A stretch of 6,372 bases of DNA from assembly GCA_030595485.1 (NCBI GenBank), contig JAUVDE010000204.1:1-6372 (forward strand), written 5' to 3'. The stretch comes from Draconibacterium sp. (GTDB lineage Bacteria > Bacteroidota > Bacteroidia > Bacteroidales > Prolixibacteraceae). The notes below the pieces were generated by a model that searched no databases, was not told where the DNA came from, and worked only from the letters and a program-made list of their open reading frames with translations. The stretch's first letter is position 1, and each line of letters starts with the position of its first letter. The position numbers and the translations under genes were made by a program. This document shows positions 1 to 6,372 of the stretch, in pieces.

Positions 1-69
1 CTCACAATCTAATTCTAAAATATTCGTTTAAAGGATAATAACCTGAGTTCAAATTAAAATATTTTCACA

Positions 70-168
70 GAAAGTCATTGTTGTGCTAGATTTGGATTAT
101 AAAGAAAGAAGGAATAGCGGGCTATTTCAATGTTTTTTTAGTTCAAAGATTGTGCAACAATGACTTTC
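70..168. repeat. Left inner stem of the nested element
   Basis: Bases 70-83 and 155-168 are perfect inverted copies over 14 bp; with G-T pairs the stem extends to 86 and 152. The enclosed loop contains a short palindrome at 113-126 (AATAGC, two G, GCTATT) and a T-rich run around 132-139. The stem begins where the left outer arm ends, sharing base 70, which is why the element reads as one designed or transposon-derived structure and not as chance matches. Confidence 0.6.
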
Positions 169-178
169 CTAATTGTAG

Positions 179-275
179 GCTTCGAAAATTTACTCATATT
201 CTGCTTCAAATTTTCTTGAATTATCCCGATAGTCCTTCAAAAATTTGAATTGGCTATGTGAAAATTTTCAGAAGC
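179..275. repeat. Right inner stem of the nested element
   Basis: Bases 179-191 pair with 262-275, with a single bulged A at about 270. Inside it, 205-214 and 240-249 are perfect 10-bp inverted copies. It ends at base 275, where the right outer arm begins, mirroring the arrangement of the left inner stem. The stem is AT-rich, so the fold is less stable than its length suggests. Confidence 0.5.
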
Positions 276-352
276 TGTGTTTATATTTTAAATTGAACTC
301 AGGTTAATAGGTAACTGTTATCCTTTTTTTATTTTTACAAAAACAAACAATC

Positions 353-712
353 ATGCAGATAATAATTGTCATTATATTGATTCTTGCTCTTCTGCTGGTA
401 ATATTCACGCTGCAAAATGCAATGGATATCACCATCAATGTTTTTTTCTGGGAAATAAAAGATGCACCGCTCGTTATTGTACTCTTAACTTGCTTATTAT
501 TGGGTTATTTAGTTGCTGCTTTTTACTTCATCCCAAAATTATGGAAACTAAAGCGCGAGTATAAACAAATGCTAAAGTTTAACAAGGAGTTGAAAGAACT
601 GGACGAAATGAATCGTAAAAACGACAAGCCGGCAAGTGAAGTTACCACCAACCCCGAAGGAATTGAGTTGGACGACGATGATGATTTCGACAATCCCTTT
701 TTTAAAGATTAA
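353..712 (+). CDS. Small inner-membrane protein with LapA-type domain
   Basis: The 119-residue product has two hydrophobic helices, at about residues 2-20 and 39-61. Between them is the short segment with QNAMDITINVFFWEIKDAPL, which fits the LapA (lipopolysaccharide assembly protein A-like) pattern: an asparagine after helix 1, beta-like V/I residues, then a proline-containing entry into helix 2 with a Gly at about 51. A basic, probably helical cytoplasmic stretch follows (63-92, rich in K, R and E). The tail is very acidic, with five consecutive Asp at about 107-111, and ends in aromatic residues. In proteobacteria the best-known member, LapA of E. coli, works with LapB in controlling LPS synthesis; that role should not be carried over here without evidence, since Bacteroidota members are mostly uncharacterised. 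The ATG at 353 is preceded by an A-rich stretch and no Shine-Dalgarno site. The gene appears to be monocistronic: the next gene is 748 bp away. Confidence 0.75.
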   Translation: MQIIIVIILILALLLVIFTLQNAMDITINVFFWEIKDAPLVIVLLTCLLLGYLVAAFYFIPKLWKLKREYKQMLKFNKELKELDEMNRKNDKPASEVTTNPEGIELDDDDDFDNPFFKD

Positions 713-870
713 ACATGACCTTCACGATAACCGTTGCCCTTAATAATGCCATCCTGGGATTTTAATAATACATCCACTGTGCTAACTGAATTCATAAAAA
801 TAGCTCACATTGAGATTCCAGTGGAGTAAAATAAAACAAGTAATATTCAAACTTCAATCAAGTTTTTTTT
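713..870. other. Intergenic, little recognisable
   Basis: This stretch follows the LapA-type gene. A 7-bp inverted pair (773-779 and 819-825) has a 39-nt loop, too long to be a convincing terminator, and no hairpin followed by a T-run is seen next to the stop codon. It ends in a run of nine T (863-871) abutting the repeat element that begins at about 871. The possible 61-codon frame starting at 810 runs into that element and has no coding character. Confidence 0.4.
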
Positions 871-1077
871 TCCTGCCGGAGGCCTTCATCTTTGCCTTGA
901 CAACAAAGACGAAGCACGAAGAAGGCATTTCTGAGCTCAAGGCTGCATTCTATCTTCATCTTCCATCTTCACCTAGCCTAAGTTCGCCCGAGTGATCTCC
1001 TCAATTCTTCGGAGCTTCTCTTGCTCCCTAAGGCCACGTTTCGACTCCAGACTCGATAAAAAGAGGCCTCGGCCTGA
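871..1077. repeat. GC-richer intergenic repeat element with imperfect terminal inverted repeats
   Basis: The block is visibly richer in G+C than the flanking AT-rich DNA. Its ends are related by inversion: GCCGGAGGCC at 875-884 against GGCCTCGGC at 1065-1073, differing by one inserted base, with weaker similarity continuing inward. Inside are a hairpin at 884-914 (11-bp stem, one mismatch, 9-nt loop) and a small one at 1011-1027 (GGAGC/GCTCC). Part of the first hairpin's 3' stem base and loop (894-900) is an exact inverted match to 937-943, so alternative or pseudoknot pairing is possible. From memory, similar starts (a CCTGCCGGAGGCCTT-like start, then TTTGCCTTGA and later TCAAGGCTGC) recur between genes in other Bacteroidota genomes; I could not verify this here. 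Boundaries are approximate and the function unknown. Confidence 0.45.
884..914 (-). other. Hairpin inside the intergenic repeat
   Basis: CTTCATCTTTG (884-894) faces CAAAGACGAAG (904-914) across a 9-nt loop. The single non-matching pair (888/910) is A-C on the + strand but becomes a U-G wobble if the minus strand is transcribed, so the structure is slightly better as a minus-strand RNA. An 11-bp stem with a tight loop is unlikely to be chance. It is not followed by a T-run on the + side, but read on the minus strand it lies upstream of an A-run, so it does not resemble an intrinsic terminator in either direction. Confidence 0.5.
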
Positions 1078-1460
1078 TGAAACGGTTTTGCAAGTCAGCC
1101 ACCCTTGCAGTTCGCAATAATTCATCGGCTAACCATCTTCCTGAAAGTAGGACAAGAACTGTGGTATTATGTGTCACAATGACTTTTAACATTTTAACGC
1201 GGAGCAAAGCAGCTAATTTTTGCGTTCTAGAATACTGCATAAAACAGACCAAAACACCAAACACGATAAACTGTTTCATAGGTTTTTAGTAAAGTAGCAG
1301 CGTACCAACAACAAGTATAATTGTGTGTTTATTACAAATTCTAAAATTGTCCAGATTTATTTGATTCTAATTGTAGATTTTAATTTTTTTCATATCTTGT
1401 GCTTCGATTTAAAGAAATTTATCAAACTTTTTATCTAACTTAATTAATAGTATACCGCTT
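1078..1460. other. Intergenic region upstream of the sigma factor gene
   Basis: The first part (about 1078-1160) keeps the mixed composition of the preceding repeat and may belong to it; it contains a small hairpin (1089-1094 with 1104-1109, 9-nt loop). From about 1290 the DNA is strongly AT-rich and reads as a promoter and leader region. Open frames on both strands (1077-1289 plus, 1028-1279 minus) overlap each other, and their products show no recognisable domain, so I do not call them genes. No tRNA or other known RNA gene was recognised. Confidence 0.4.
1371..1400 (+). promoter_or_regulatory. Weak candidate housekeeping promoter for the sigma factor operon
   Basis: The Bacteroidota primary sigma factor recognises about TTTG near -33 and TAnnTTTG near -7. 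Here TTG at 1371-1373 is followed, after 19 bases, by TATCTTGT (1393-1400), which fits the -7 box only partly. Transcription would start near 1406, giving a leader of roughly 55 nt. Another imperfect box, TAGATTTT at 1374-1381, overlaps it. AT-rich DNA produces such matches easily. Confidence 0.25.
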
Positions 1461-2006
1461 GTGCGTACTGATAAACTTATATTTAGTGAAATAAGAAACG
1501 GTAATAACCTCATTTTTGAAAAAGTTTTTCATGAGCATTATAATGCTTTAGTGAACTTTGCCAACCAGTTTCTTTTGGATACTAACGCATCTGAAGATGT
1601 TGTGCAAGGCGCATTCATTTACTTGTGGGAAAACGCTAAAAATATTCACCTCGAAAAATCGATAAAAGCTTACTTATTTCGTGCGGTAAAAAACAGTTGC
1701 CTTAACCAACTGCGTGCCTTAAAAATTAAAGATAAACATGAATTGCTTTATCTTGATTCCATGATGAAATTGATGGATGATGAACAAAGGCAGGACGACG
1801 AGGTATTAAATAATATAAAAGCGGCACTTATAAAACTACCCGAACAAATGTCCCGGGTATTTCACAAAAAATATTTACAAGAACTTTCCATAAAAGAAAT
1901 AGCTAAAGAAATGTCGATTAGCGAGAATACGGTAAAAGTTCAATTGCACAAAGGTAGACATAGTATTCGTAAAATTCTTAAAGTGGCAAACACCTATTTC
2001 TTCTAA
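1461..2006 (+). CDS. ECF (FecI-type) RNA polymerase sigma factor
   Basis: The 181-residue product directs RNA polymerase to a small regulon, in this family usually the neighbouring transporter operon. Sigma-70 region 2 covers about residues 20-88: helix EDVVQGAFIYLWEN (45-58) is the conserved core-binding segment, and 62-88, ending in KNSCLNQLRA, corresponds to the -10 recognition part. A variable acidic linker (91-118) leads to region 4 at about 120-172. Its helix-turn-helix (SIKEIAKEMSISENTVKVQL, 143-162) follows the typical LPEQMSRVF motif. The length is normal for the Bacteroidota ECF family. The start is GTG: an in-frame stop lies at 1410-1412, there is no ATG or TTG between it and 1461, and the first internal ATG would remove region 2. 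No Shine-Dalgarno site is visible. The anti-sigma gene follows after 74 bp and an STN-containing transporter after that, so activation by surface signalling is likely. Confidence 0.93.
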   Translation: MRTDKLIFSEIRNGNNLIFEKVFHEHYNALVNFANQFLLDTNASEDVVQGAFIYLWENAKNIHLEKSIKAYLFRAVKNSCLNQLRALKIKDKHELLYLDSMMKLMDDEQRQDDEVLNNIKAALIKLPEQMSRVFHKKYLQELSIKEIAKEMSISENTVKVQLHKGRHSIRKILKVANTYFF

Positions 2007-2080
2007 GTCAACTTTTTTTCATCATCAAATAAACCTTTTATAATTCTTGTGTGCCTTGTATATAGAATTAAGCAAACTTG

Positions 2081-3244
2081 ATGAAAAACGTTATGGACTA
2101 TTCCATTCTATGGAAATATTTCAATGCTTCTTTAACTATTGAAGAAGAAAGAGAACTTAAGCAGTGGCTTGCTGAGAGCAGTGAGCATAGACAATACTTT
2201 GAACGCTTTAAAAAACAACAAGCTAAGACTTCTATTACCAAAGACTTCAACGGAGATTCTTCCGATGCCTGGAGAAATATAAAAATAGCCCCCAAACGCA
2301 AAAAACAATATTTCTGGAAAATAGGTATCGCTGCTAGTATTCTTTTGGTTGTAGCAGCCTATTTTGGCTACGAAGTATTAAAATCGGAACCCGAACAGTT
2401 AGTTAGCATTGAGAACATTCAGTTTGACCCCGGAGTTAAAAAGGCAACCCTTATTTTAAACAGTGGTGAAAAATTGAAATTAGAATCGGTAAAAGATACT
2501 TTAATTCAGGAGGCAGAGGTAATTACGAAAAATGGTGACAGCCAACTAAACTATTATCACGCAGAAGAACGTAAGGAAGAAAAACGTAAAAAAGAAATCA
2601 AATACAACACCCTAATCGTGCCGAGAGGTGGAGAATACAACCTGACACTTTCTGATGGTACAGAGGTTAAAGTAAACTCCGAATCGATTTTAAAATATCC
2701 TGTTGTTTTCGAAAAAGACCAAAGAAACATTCAATTAATTGGTGAAGCTTTTTTTGATGTTAAAACGGATTCGCTTTGCCCATTTGTTGTTTCATCTGGC
2801 GATCATCTGGTAAAAGTTTATGGTACTTCATTCAACATTAAATCGTATAAGAACGATACATACATAGCCACAACCTTGATTGAGGGCAAAGTTGCTGTAT
2901 CAACAAATAATAAAAATGCAATAGAACAAGAACTAACACCTGGCTACCAAAGCATCTACCAAAAGGAATCAAATGTATTCAATCAGCAAAAGGTAAATAT
3001 TAAAAAATTTACAGCGTGGAAAGATGGTCGGTTTTATTTCCGCAACATGCGTTTAGATGATATGGCTGAAGTTTTGGGACGTTGGTACGATGTTGAATTT
3101 CAGTTTAAAAATGAAAATACAAAACAGCTTACCTTTAACGGTAACTTAAAAAGATACGAGAACATTCAAACTATTCTTAACCAATTAGTTAAAACTAATG
3201 AAATAACATTTTCTGCCTATGACAAAATAATTTATGTAGATTAA
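2081..3244 (+). CDS. FecR-type anti-sigma factor, inner-membrane signal transducer
   Basis: The 387-residue product should hold the neighbouring sigma factor inactive until signalled by the outer-membrane transporter. The N-terminal cytoplasmic part (about 6-45, DYSILWKYFNASLT then charged helix) would bind the sigma factor. One membrane helix lies at about 78-100 after a basic stretch (APKRKKQ). The periplasmic FecR domain (about 175-275) has NTLIVPRGGEYNLTLSDGT, GEAFFDV (221-227) and TTLIEGKVAV (264-273). The C-terminal domain (about 318-387, FYFRNMRLDDMAEVLGRWY onward) is the DUF4974-like module common in Bacteroidota and thought to contact the STN domain. Related proteobacterial proteins self-cleave at a conserved Gly-Thr in the FecR domain; the matching dipeptide here is probably G248-T249. 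I chose ATG at 2081; the preceding codon is TTG (2078), and ATG at 2093 is also possible. The segment at 160-175 is unusually dense in Glu, Lys and Arg. Confidence 0.92.
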   Translation: MKNVMDYSILWKYFNASLTIEEERELKQWLAESSEHRQYFERFKKQQAKTSITKDFNGDSSDAWRNIKIAPKRKKQYFWKIGIAASILLVVAAYFGYEVLKSEPEQLVSIENIQFDPGVKKATLILNSGEKLKLESVKDTLIQEAEVITKNGDSQLNYYHAEERKEEKRKKEIKYNTLIVPRGGEYNLTLSDGTEVKVNSESILKYPVVFEKDQRNIQLIGEAFFDVKTDSLCPFVVSSGDHLVKVYGTSFNIKSYKNDTYIATTLIEGKVAVSTNNKNAIEQELTPGYQSIYQKESNVFNQQKVNIKKFTAWKDGRFYFRNMRLDDMAEVLGRWYDVEFQFKNENTKQLTFNGNLKRYENIQTILNQLVKTNEITFSAYDKIIYVD

Positions 3245-3271
3245 ATCAAGATTGAAGACCTTGAAAAGAGA

Positions 3272-3300
3272 TACGGGAAACGTGATCAACACTTCCCGTA
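3272..3300 (+). promoter_or_regulatory. Hairpin between anti-sigma and transporter genes
   Basis: TACGGGAA (3272-3279) and TTCCCGTA (3293-3300) form a perfect 8-bp stem around a 13-nt loop, beginning 27 bases after the anti-sigma stop codon. No T-run follows directly, so it is a poor intrinsic terminator. A role as an mRNA processing or stabilising stem, allowing much more transporter than sigma/anti-sigma product from one transcript, is plausible but inferred. Confidence 0.55.
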
Positions 3301-3301
3301 G

Positions 3302-3321
3302 ACACAGTTTTAAAACTATGT
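3302..3321. promoter_or_regulatory. Near-perfect 20-bp palindrome upstream of the transporter gene
   Basis: AGTTTTAAAACT (3306-3317) is an exact 12-bp palindrome. It extends to ACAC...ATGT (3302-3321) with a single mismatched pair, giving 9 of 10 matched pairs. It sits 22 bases before the transporter start, immediately after the 3272-3300 hairpin. The lack of a loop makes a protein-binding site more natural than an RNA hairpin. It could be an operator or part of a promoter region; no regulator is identified. Confidence 0.4.
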
Positions 3322-3343
3322 TGAATTAATATTTTACAAACTT

Positions 3344-6300
3344 ATGAAAAGAAAAAAGAATCAGGCTCGCCGACTCGGAGGGTTAAGATGTATTTTATTT
3401 ATGAAATTTACGGCACTATTCATTTTATTGAGTGTCCTCCAATCTACTGCAAGCAACTATTCGCAGTCGGTTAAACTAACGGTTAAAGCGAGAAAAGTTT
3501 CCGTAAGCGAGGTTCTTAATCAAATTGAAGAACAAAGCGAGTTCACTTTTTTGTATCGTTCCGACCTTTTTGAAGATGTTGAAAACATTAGCATTAACGA
3601 AAAGGAATCTTCTGTTGAAACCATCATGAACAAATACTTAGTTCCACAAGGTTTCGCTTATGAGATTGACGATAAAACAGTGATAATCAGAGAAAAGACC
3701 AAAGCAGAACTCGATTCTGAACAAGCTGCTCCAAGTCAACAACAAGACAACAGAATTAAAGGTACGATAAAGGACAGTGAAGGATTACCCTTGCCGGGTG
3801 CAACCATTACTGTACTGGGGACTACCCGTGGTGTAATTACCGACAATGATGGTACTTTCAACATCGAAGCTTCACCAAGCGACAAGCTGGTATTTTCCTT
3901 TATTGGAATGGAATCGCAGATAATTGATGTTGATAACCAAACTACAATTACGATTACTCTAGCTGAAAAAACAGAAGAACTGGATGATGTAACGGTAGTT
4001 GCCTACGCCAGGCAAAAGAAAGAAAGCGTTTTGGCATCGATAGAAACGGTTCGCCCCGAGGAACTAAGAGTTCCGGCAAGTAACTTAACCACGGCTTTAG
4101 CAGGTCGTATGTCGGGTGTTATTTCGTACCAAAGAAGTGGTGAACCCGGACAAGATAATGCACAGTTTTTTATTCGTGGTGTAACAACTTTTGGATATGC
4201 CAAATCTCCGCTGATTCTGATTGATGGTATTGAATTATCAGCAACCGATTTAGGTCGTCTTCACCCCGATGATATTGCAGCATTTTCGATAATGAAAGAT
4301 GCAACAGCAACAGCACTTTATGGTGCACGTGGTGCAAACGGTGTTATTCTGGTTACTACAAAAGAAGGTAAAGAAGGTGCAGCAAAAGTAAGTGTCAGGT
4401 TTGAGAATGCAATTTCGCAACCAACCCAAAATGTTGATTTTGCCGATCCGGTAACTTATATGCAAATGCATAACGAAGCAGTTCGCACAAGAGACCCTCT
4501 TGGTTTTTTACCTTATTCTCAAAATAAAATTGACAATACAATTGCCGGAAGAAATTCAATGGTGTATCCACAAACTGATTGGCAAGATGAGTTACTGAAA
4601 AAATATACAATGAACCAACGACTGAATATTAATATGTCGGGTGGTGGTAAAGTGGCCAGATACTACATTGCTGGTTCGGTTACTAAAGACAATGGTATAT
4701 TAAATGTGGACGATGCCAACGATTACAGTAGTAATATTGATTTAAAACGTTATTTAATTCGTTCGAATATTAACATTAACGTTACCAATACTACCGAAGC
4801 TATTGTACGGGTACACGGAACATTTGACGATTACCGCGGACCACTTGAGGGCGGTAAGGAAATGTACAACGCTATAATGAGAACCAACCCGGTTCTATTC
4901 CCGGCTGTTTACGACGCAGATGCAGCACACCAATACACGCAACATACACTTTATGGTAATAATTTGAATGGTCCTTACATAAACCCTTATGCCGAATTGC
5001 AAAGAGGTTATAAAGAATATAGCGAATCGTTAATGCTTGCACAATTCGAATTAAAACAAGATTTATCGTTTGTAACGGAAGGACTACGTGCTCGCTTATT
5101 GGGTAATACCACCCGAAAAGCTTATTTCGATGTTCGACGTAACTCAAATCCGTTTTACTACGAAGTATCCGATTACGATTCGCGTAGCGATGAGTATGAA
5201 TTAACAGTTTTAAATGCTAATGATGGAAGAACTTCTTTAGATTATGAAGAAGGAAGTAAATACATTTCATCTTCATTTTATACTGAAGCGGCTGTAATGT
5301 ACGATACTGAGATTAATGAGAAACATGGTGTAAGTGGCCTACTTGTTGGAATTATGCGCCAATCCTTATCCGGAAATGAAAATACATTACAAGCGTCATT
5401 ACCCAGTAGAAACCTCGGAATATCGGGTCGTTTTACCTATGCGTATGACACACGTTACTTTGCCGAATTTAACTTTGGATACAACGGAACAGAACGTTTC
5501 TCGGAAAAAGAACGTTTTGGTTTTTTCCCATCGGCAGGTTTAGGATGGTATGCCTCAAAAGAAGAATTTATGCAAGGCATAAGCTCTACAATAACAAAAT
5601 TGAAATTTAAGGGAACTTACGGAATAGTTGGTAACGACCAAATTGGTTCTGCAAACGACCGTTTCTTTTACCTTTCGAGCGTAAATATAAATGATGGAGG
5701 CAAAGGTTACAGTTGGGGTACCGATGGTATGTACGATGTAAATGGAGTTTCCATCGATCGTTATGCCAACGACCGGATTACCTGGGAAACAGCTACCAAA
5801 ACAAACCTTGGTTTGGAATTGGGTTTATGGGACAAAATCGATATACAAGTCGATTTATTTAAAGAATACCGTACCAATATTTTAATGGACCGCCTGGCAT
5901 TCTCTACTTTTGGATTGCAAGCCAATACCAAAGCAAACGTTGGAGAAGCCTCAAGTAAAGGTGTTGATATCTCGCTTGACTATAACGCCATGTTTGACAA
6001 TGGAATATGGCTTGTTGGGCGTGGTAACTTTACCTATGCCAAAGGCCAGTTCGAAAAAGTAGAGGAACCCGATTTCAGTGCAACTCCCTGGTTATCGAAA
6101 GTTGGACAACCATTAGATCAGCAATGGGGTTATATAGCCGAACGTTTGTTCGTAGATGATATGGAAGTGATAAACTCGCCCTTACAAACGCTAGGTGGAA
6201 GTGCTGTAAGAGGTGGTGACATTAAGTATCGCGATATAAACGGCGATGATAAAATTACAGCTCTCGATGCTGTTCCAATCGGTTACCCTACAACACCTGA

Positions 6301-6372
6301 AATTATTTATGGTTTTGGTCTTTCGGGCGGATATAAAAATTTCGACGTTTCTGTATTTTTCCAGGGTTCAGC
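3344..6372 (+). CDS. SusC/RagA-type TonB-dependent outer-membrane transporter with STN domain, 3' truncated by window
   Basis: The frame is open from ATG 3344 to the right edge: 1009 complete codons and no stop. It imports a ligand, usually an oligosaccharide, across the outer membrane using TonB energy. After a basic N-terminus come a signal peptide (hydrophobic about 22-36, SNYSQ after it), an STN signalling domain (about 43-118), a carboxypeptidase-regulatory-like domain (138-207, IKGTIKDSEGLPLPGATITV), a TonB-box-like stretch (EELDDVTVV, 211-219), and a plug (222-340) ending in the RagA signature SIMKDATATALYGARGANGV (315-334). The beta-barrel follows. The last visible part, with IKYRDINGDDKIT, is typical of the final quarter, so perhaps 100-150 residues are missing. 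The long N-terminus before the inner Met at 3401 is usual in STN-bearing members. The sigma/anti-sigma pair upstream and the STN domain together indicate a self-signalling transporter; a susD-like gene should follow. Substrate unknown. Confidence 0.95.
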   Translation, partial: MKRKKNQARRLGGLRCILFMKFTALFILLSVLQSTASNYSQSVKLTVKARKVSVSEVLNQIEEQSEFTFLYRSDLFEDVENISINEKESSVETIMNKYLVPQGFAYEIDDKTVIIREKTKAELDSEQAAPSQQQDNRIKGTIKDSEGLPLPGATITVLGTTRGVITDNDGTFNIEASPSDKLVFSFIGMESQIIDVDNQTTITITLAEKTEELDDVTVVAYARQKKESVLASIETVRPEELRVPASNLTTALAGRMSGVISYQRSGEPGQDNAQFFIRGVTTFGYAKSPLILIDGIELSATDLGRLHPDDIAAFSIMKDATATALYGARGANGVILVTTKEGKEGAAKVSVRFENAISQPTQNVDFADPVTYMQMHNEAVRTRDPLGFLPYSQNKIDNTIAGRNSMVYPQTDWQDELLKKYTMNQRLNINMSGGGKVARYYIAGSVTKDNGILNVDDANDYSSNIDLKRYLIRSNININVTNTTEAIVRVHGTFDDYRGPLEGGKEMYNAIMRTNPVLFPAVYDADAAHQYTQHTLYGNNLNGPYINPYAELQRGYKEYSESLMLAQFELKQDLSFVTEGLRARLLGNTTRKAYFDVRRNSNPFYYEVSDYDSRSDEYELTVLNANDGRTSLDYEEGSKYISSSFYTEAAVMYDTEINEKHGVSGLLVGIMRQSLSGNENTLQASLPSRNLGISGRFTYAYDTRYFAEFNFGYNGTERFSEKERFGFFPSAGLGWYASKEEFMQGISSTITKLKFKGTYGIVGNDQIGSANDRFFYLSSVNINDGGKGYSWGTDGMYDVNGVSIDRYANDRITWETATKTNLGLELGLWDKIDIQVDLFKEYRTNILMDRLAFSTFGLQANTKANVGEASSKGVDISLDYNAMFDNGIWLVGRGNFTYAKGQFEKVEEPDFSATPWLSKVGQPLDQQWGYIAERLFVDDMEVINSPLQTLGGSAVRGGDIKYRDINGDDKITALDAVPIGYPTTPEIIYGFGLSGGYKNFDVSVFFQGS

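Larger units (their letters stand above)
39..306. repeat. Nested inverted-repeat element, possible MITE or structured intergenic repeat
   Basis: Two 32-nt arms (39-70 and 275-306) are inverted copies matching at 28 of 32 positions; the shared core TTGAACTCAGGTTA is perfect. Between them lie two further inverted pairs: 70-83 with 155-168 (14 of 14), and 179-191 with 262-275 (13 bp with one bulged base). Each of these encloses a smaller hairpin (113-126, and 205-214 with 240-249, the latter 10 of 10). The stems nest without crossing, so a single strand could fold as a three-way junction. There is no convincing open reading frame inside. Weak matches outside the arms (GGATAA at 33-38, TTATCC at 318-323) suggest the symmetry may extend further. 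No clear target-site duplication is visible. A non-autonomous transposable element or remnant is the likeliest reading; a structured RNA or regulatory region for the gene at 353 is an alternative. The inverted repeats are certain, the identity is not. Confidence 0.6.

Noticed and set aside
190..267. 25-codon minus-strand frame inside the nested element, possible transposase C-terminal remnant
   Set aside because: It is bounded by stops on both sides, too short to judge, and overlaps the right inner stem; open stretches this short occur often by chance.
773..825. 7-bp inverted pair as a terminator for the LapA-type gene
   Set aside because: The loop is 39 nt and no T-run follows, so it does not meet the form of an intrinsic terminator.
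810..995. 61-codon open frame on the + strand
   Set aside because: It runs from a low-complexity stretch through the poly-T run into the intergenic repeat; the product has no recognisable domain and the Ser/Pro-rich end is composition-driven.
1176..1186. An 11-base match (ACAATGACTTT) to the inner stem at 157-167
   Set aside because: The match does not extend and the surrounding sequence is unrelated, so a chance match in AT-rich DNA is likely.
1028..1279. 83-codon open frame on the minus strand with a hydrophobic start
   Set aside because: It overlaps a + strand frame over the same bases and its 3' end reads into the repeat block. The apparent signal-like start is not supported by any domain. 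It could be a spurious frame that travels with the repeat.
1077..1289. 70-codon open frame on the + strand
   Set aside because: No domain, overlaps the opposing frame, and begins at the edge of the repeat block.
2098..2301. 67-codon minus-strand frame
   Set aside because: It is a shadow of the anti-sigma factor gene, with no features of its own.
4003..5147. Several minus-strand frames and one + strand frame (5334-5543) inside the transporter gene
   Set aside because: They are out-of-frame shadows of the continuous SusC-like reading frame, which shows clear domain signatures throughout.

Overview
The window looks like a chromosomal segment from a member of the phylum Bacteroidota. The evidence is the gene set: a FecI-type ECF sigma factor, a FecR-type anti-sigma factor with the C-terminal domain typical of this phylum, and a SusC/RagA-type outer-membrane transporter. 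The DNA is AT-rich, the genes lack clear Shine-Dalgarno sites, and A-rich stretches precede the starts. I cannot place the genus.

Layout: bases 39-306 hold a nested inverted-repeat element whose arms could form a three-way junction. It lies just upstream of a small two-helix membrane protein of the LapA-domain type (353-712). A long non-coding stretch follows (713-1460). It includes a block of about 207 bp (871-1077), richer in G+C, with imperfect terminal inverted repeats and an internal hairpin, which I read as an intergenic repeat element. The rest of that stretch is AT-rich and probably carries the promoter for the next operon.

From 1461 to the right edge all genes are on the + strand and form one trans-envelope signalling and uptake unit: ECF sigma factor (1461-2006), anti-sigma factor (2081-3244) and TonB-dependent SusC-like transporter with an N-terminal STN signalling domain (3344 to beyond 6372, C-terminus cut off). 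In the family model, a ligand (usually a glycan or its fragments) bound by the transporter is signalled through the periplasmic STN domain to the FecR protein. FecR spans the inner membrane and releases the sigma factor, which raises expression of the transporter operon. A susD-like lipoprotein gene and glycan-degrading enzymes would be expected downstream but are outside the window, so the substrate cannot be named. The 99-bp gap before the transporter gene contains a strong hairpin and a near-perfect 20-bp palindrome, good candidates for a control or mRNA-processing site.

The coding part is a well-known type of system. The least explained parts are the two intergenic elements and the paired palindromes upstream of susC.
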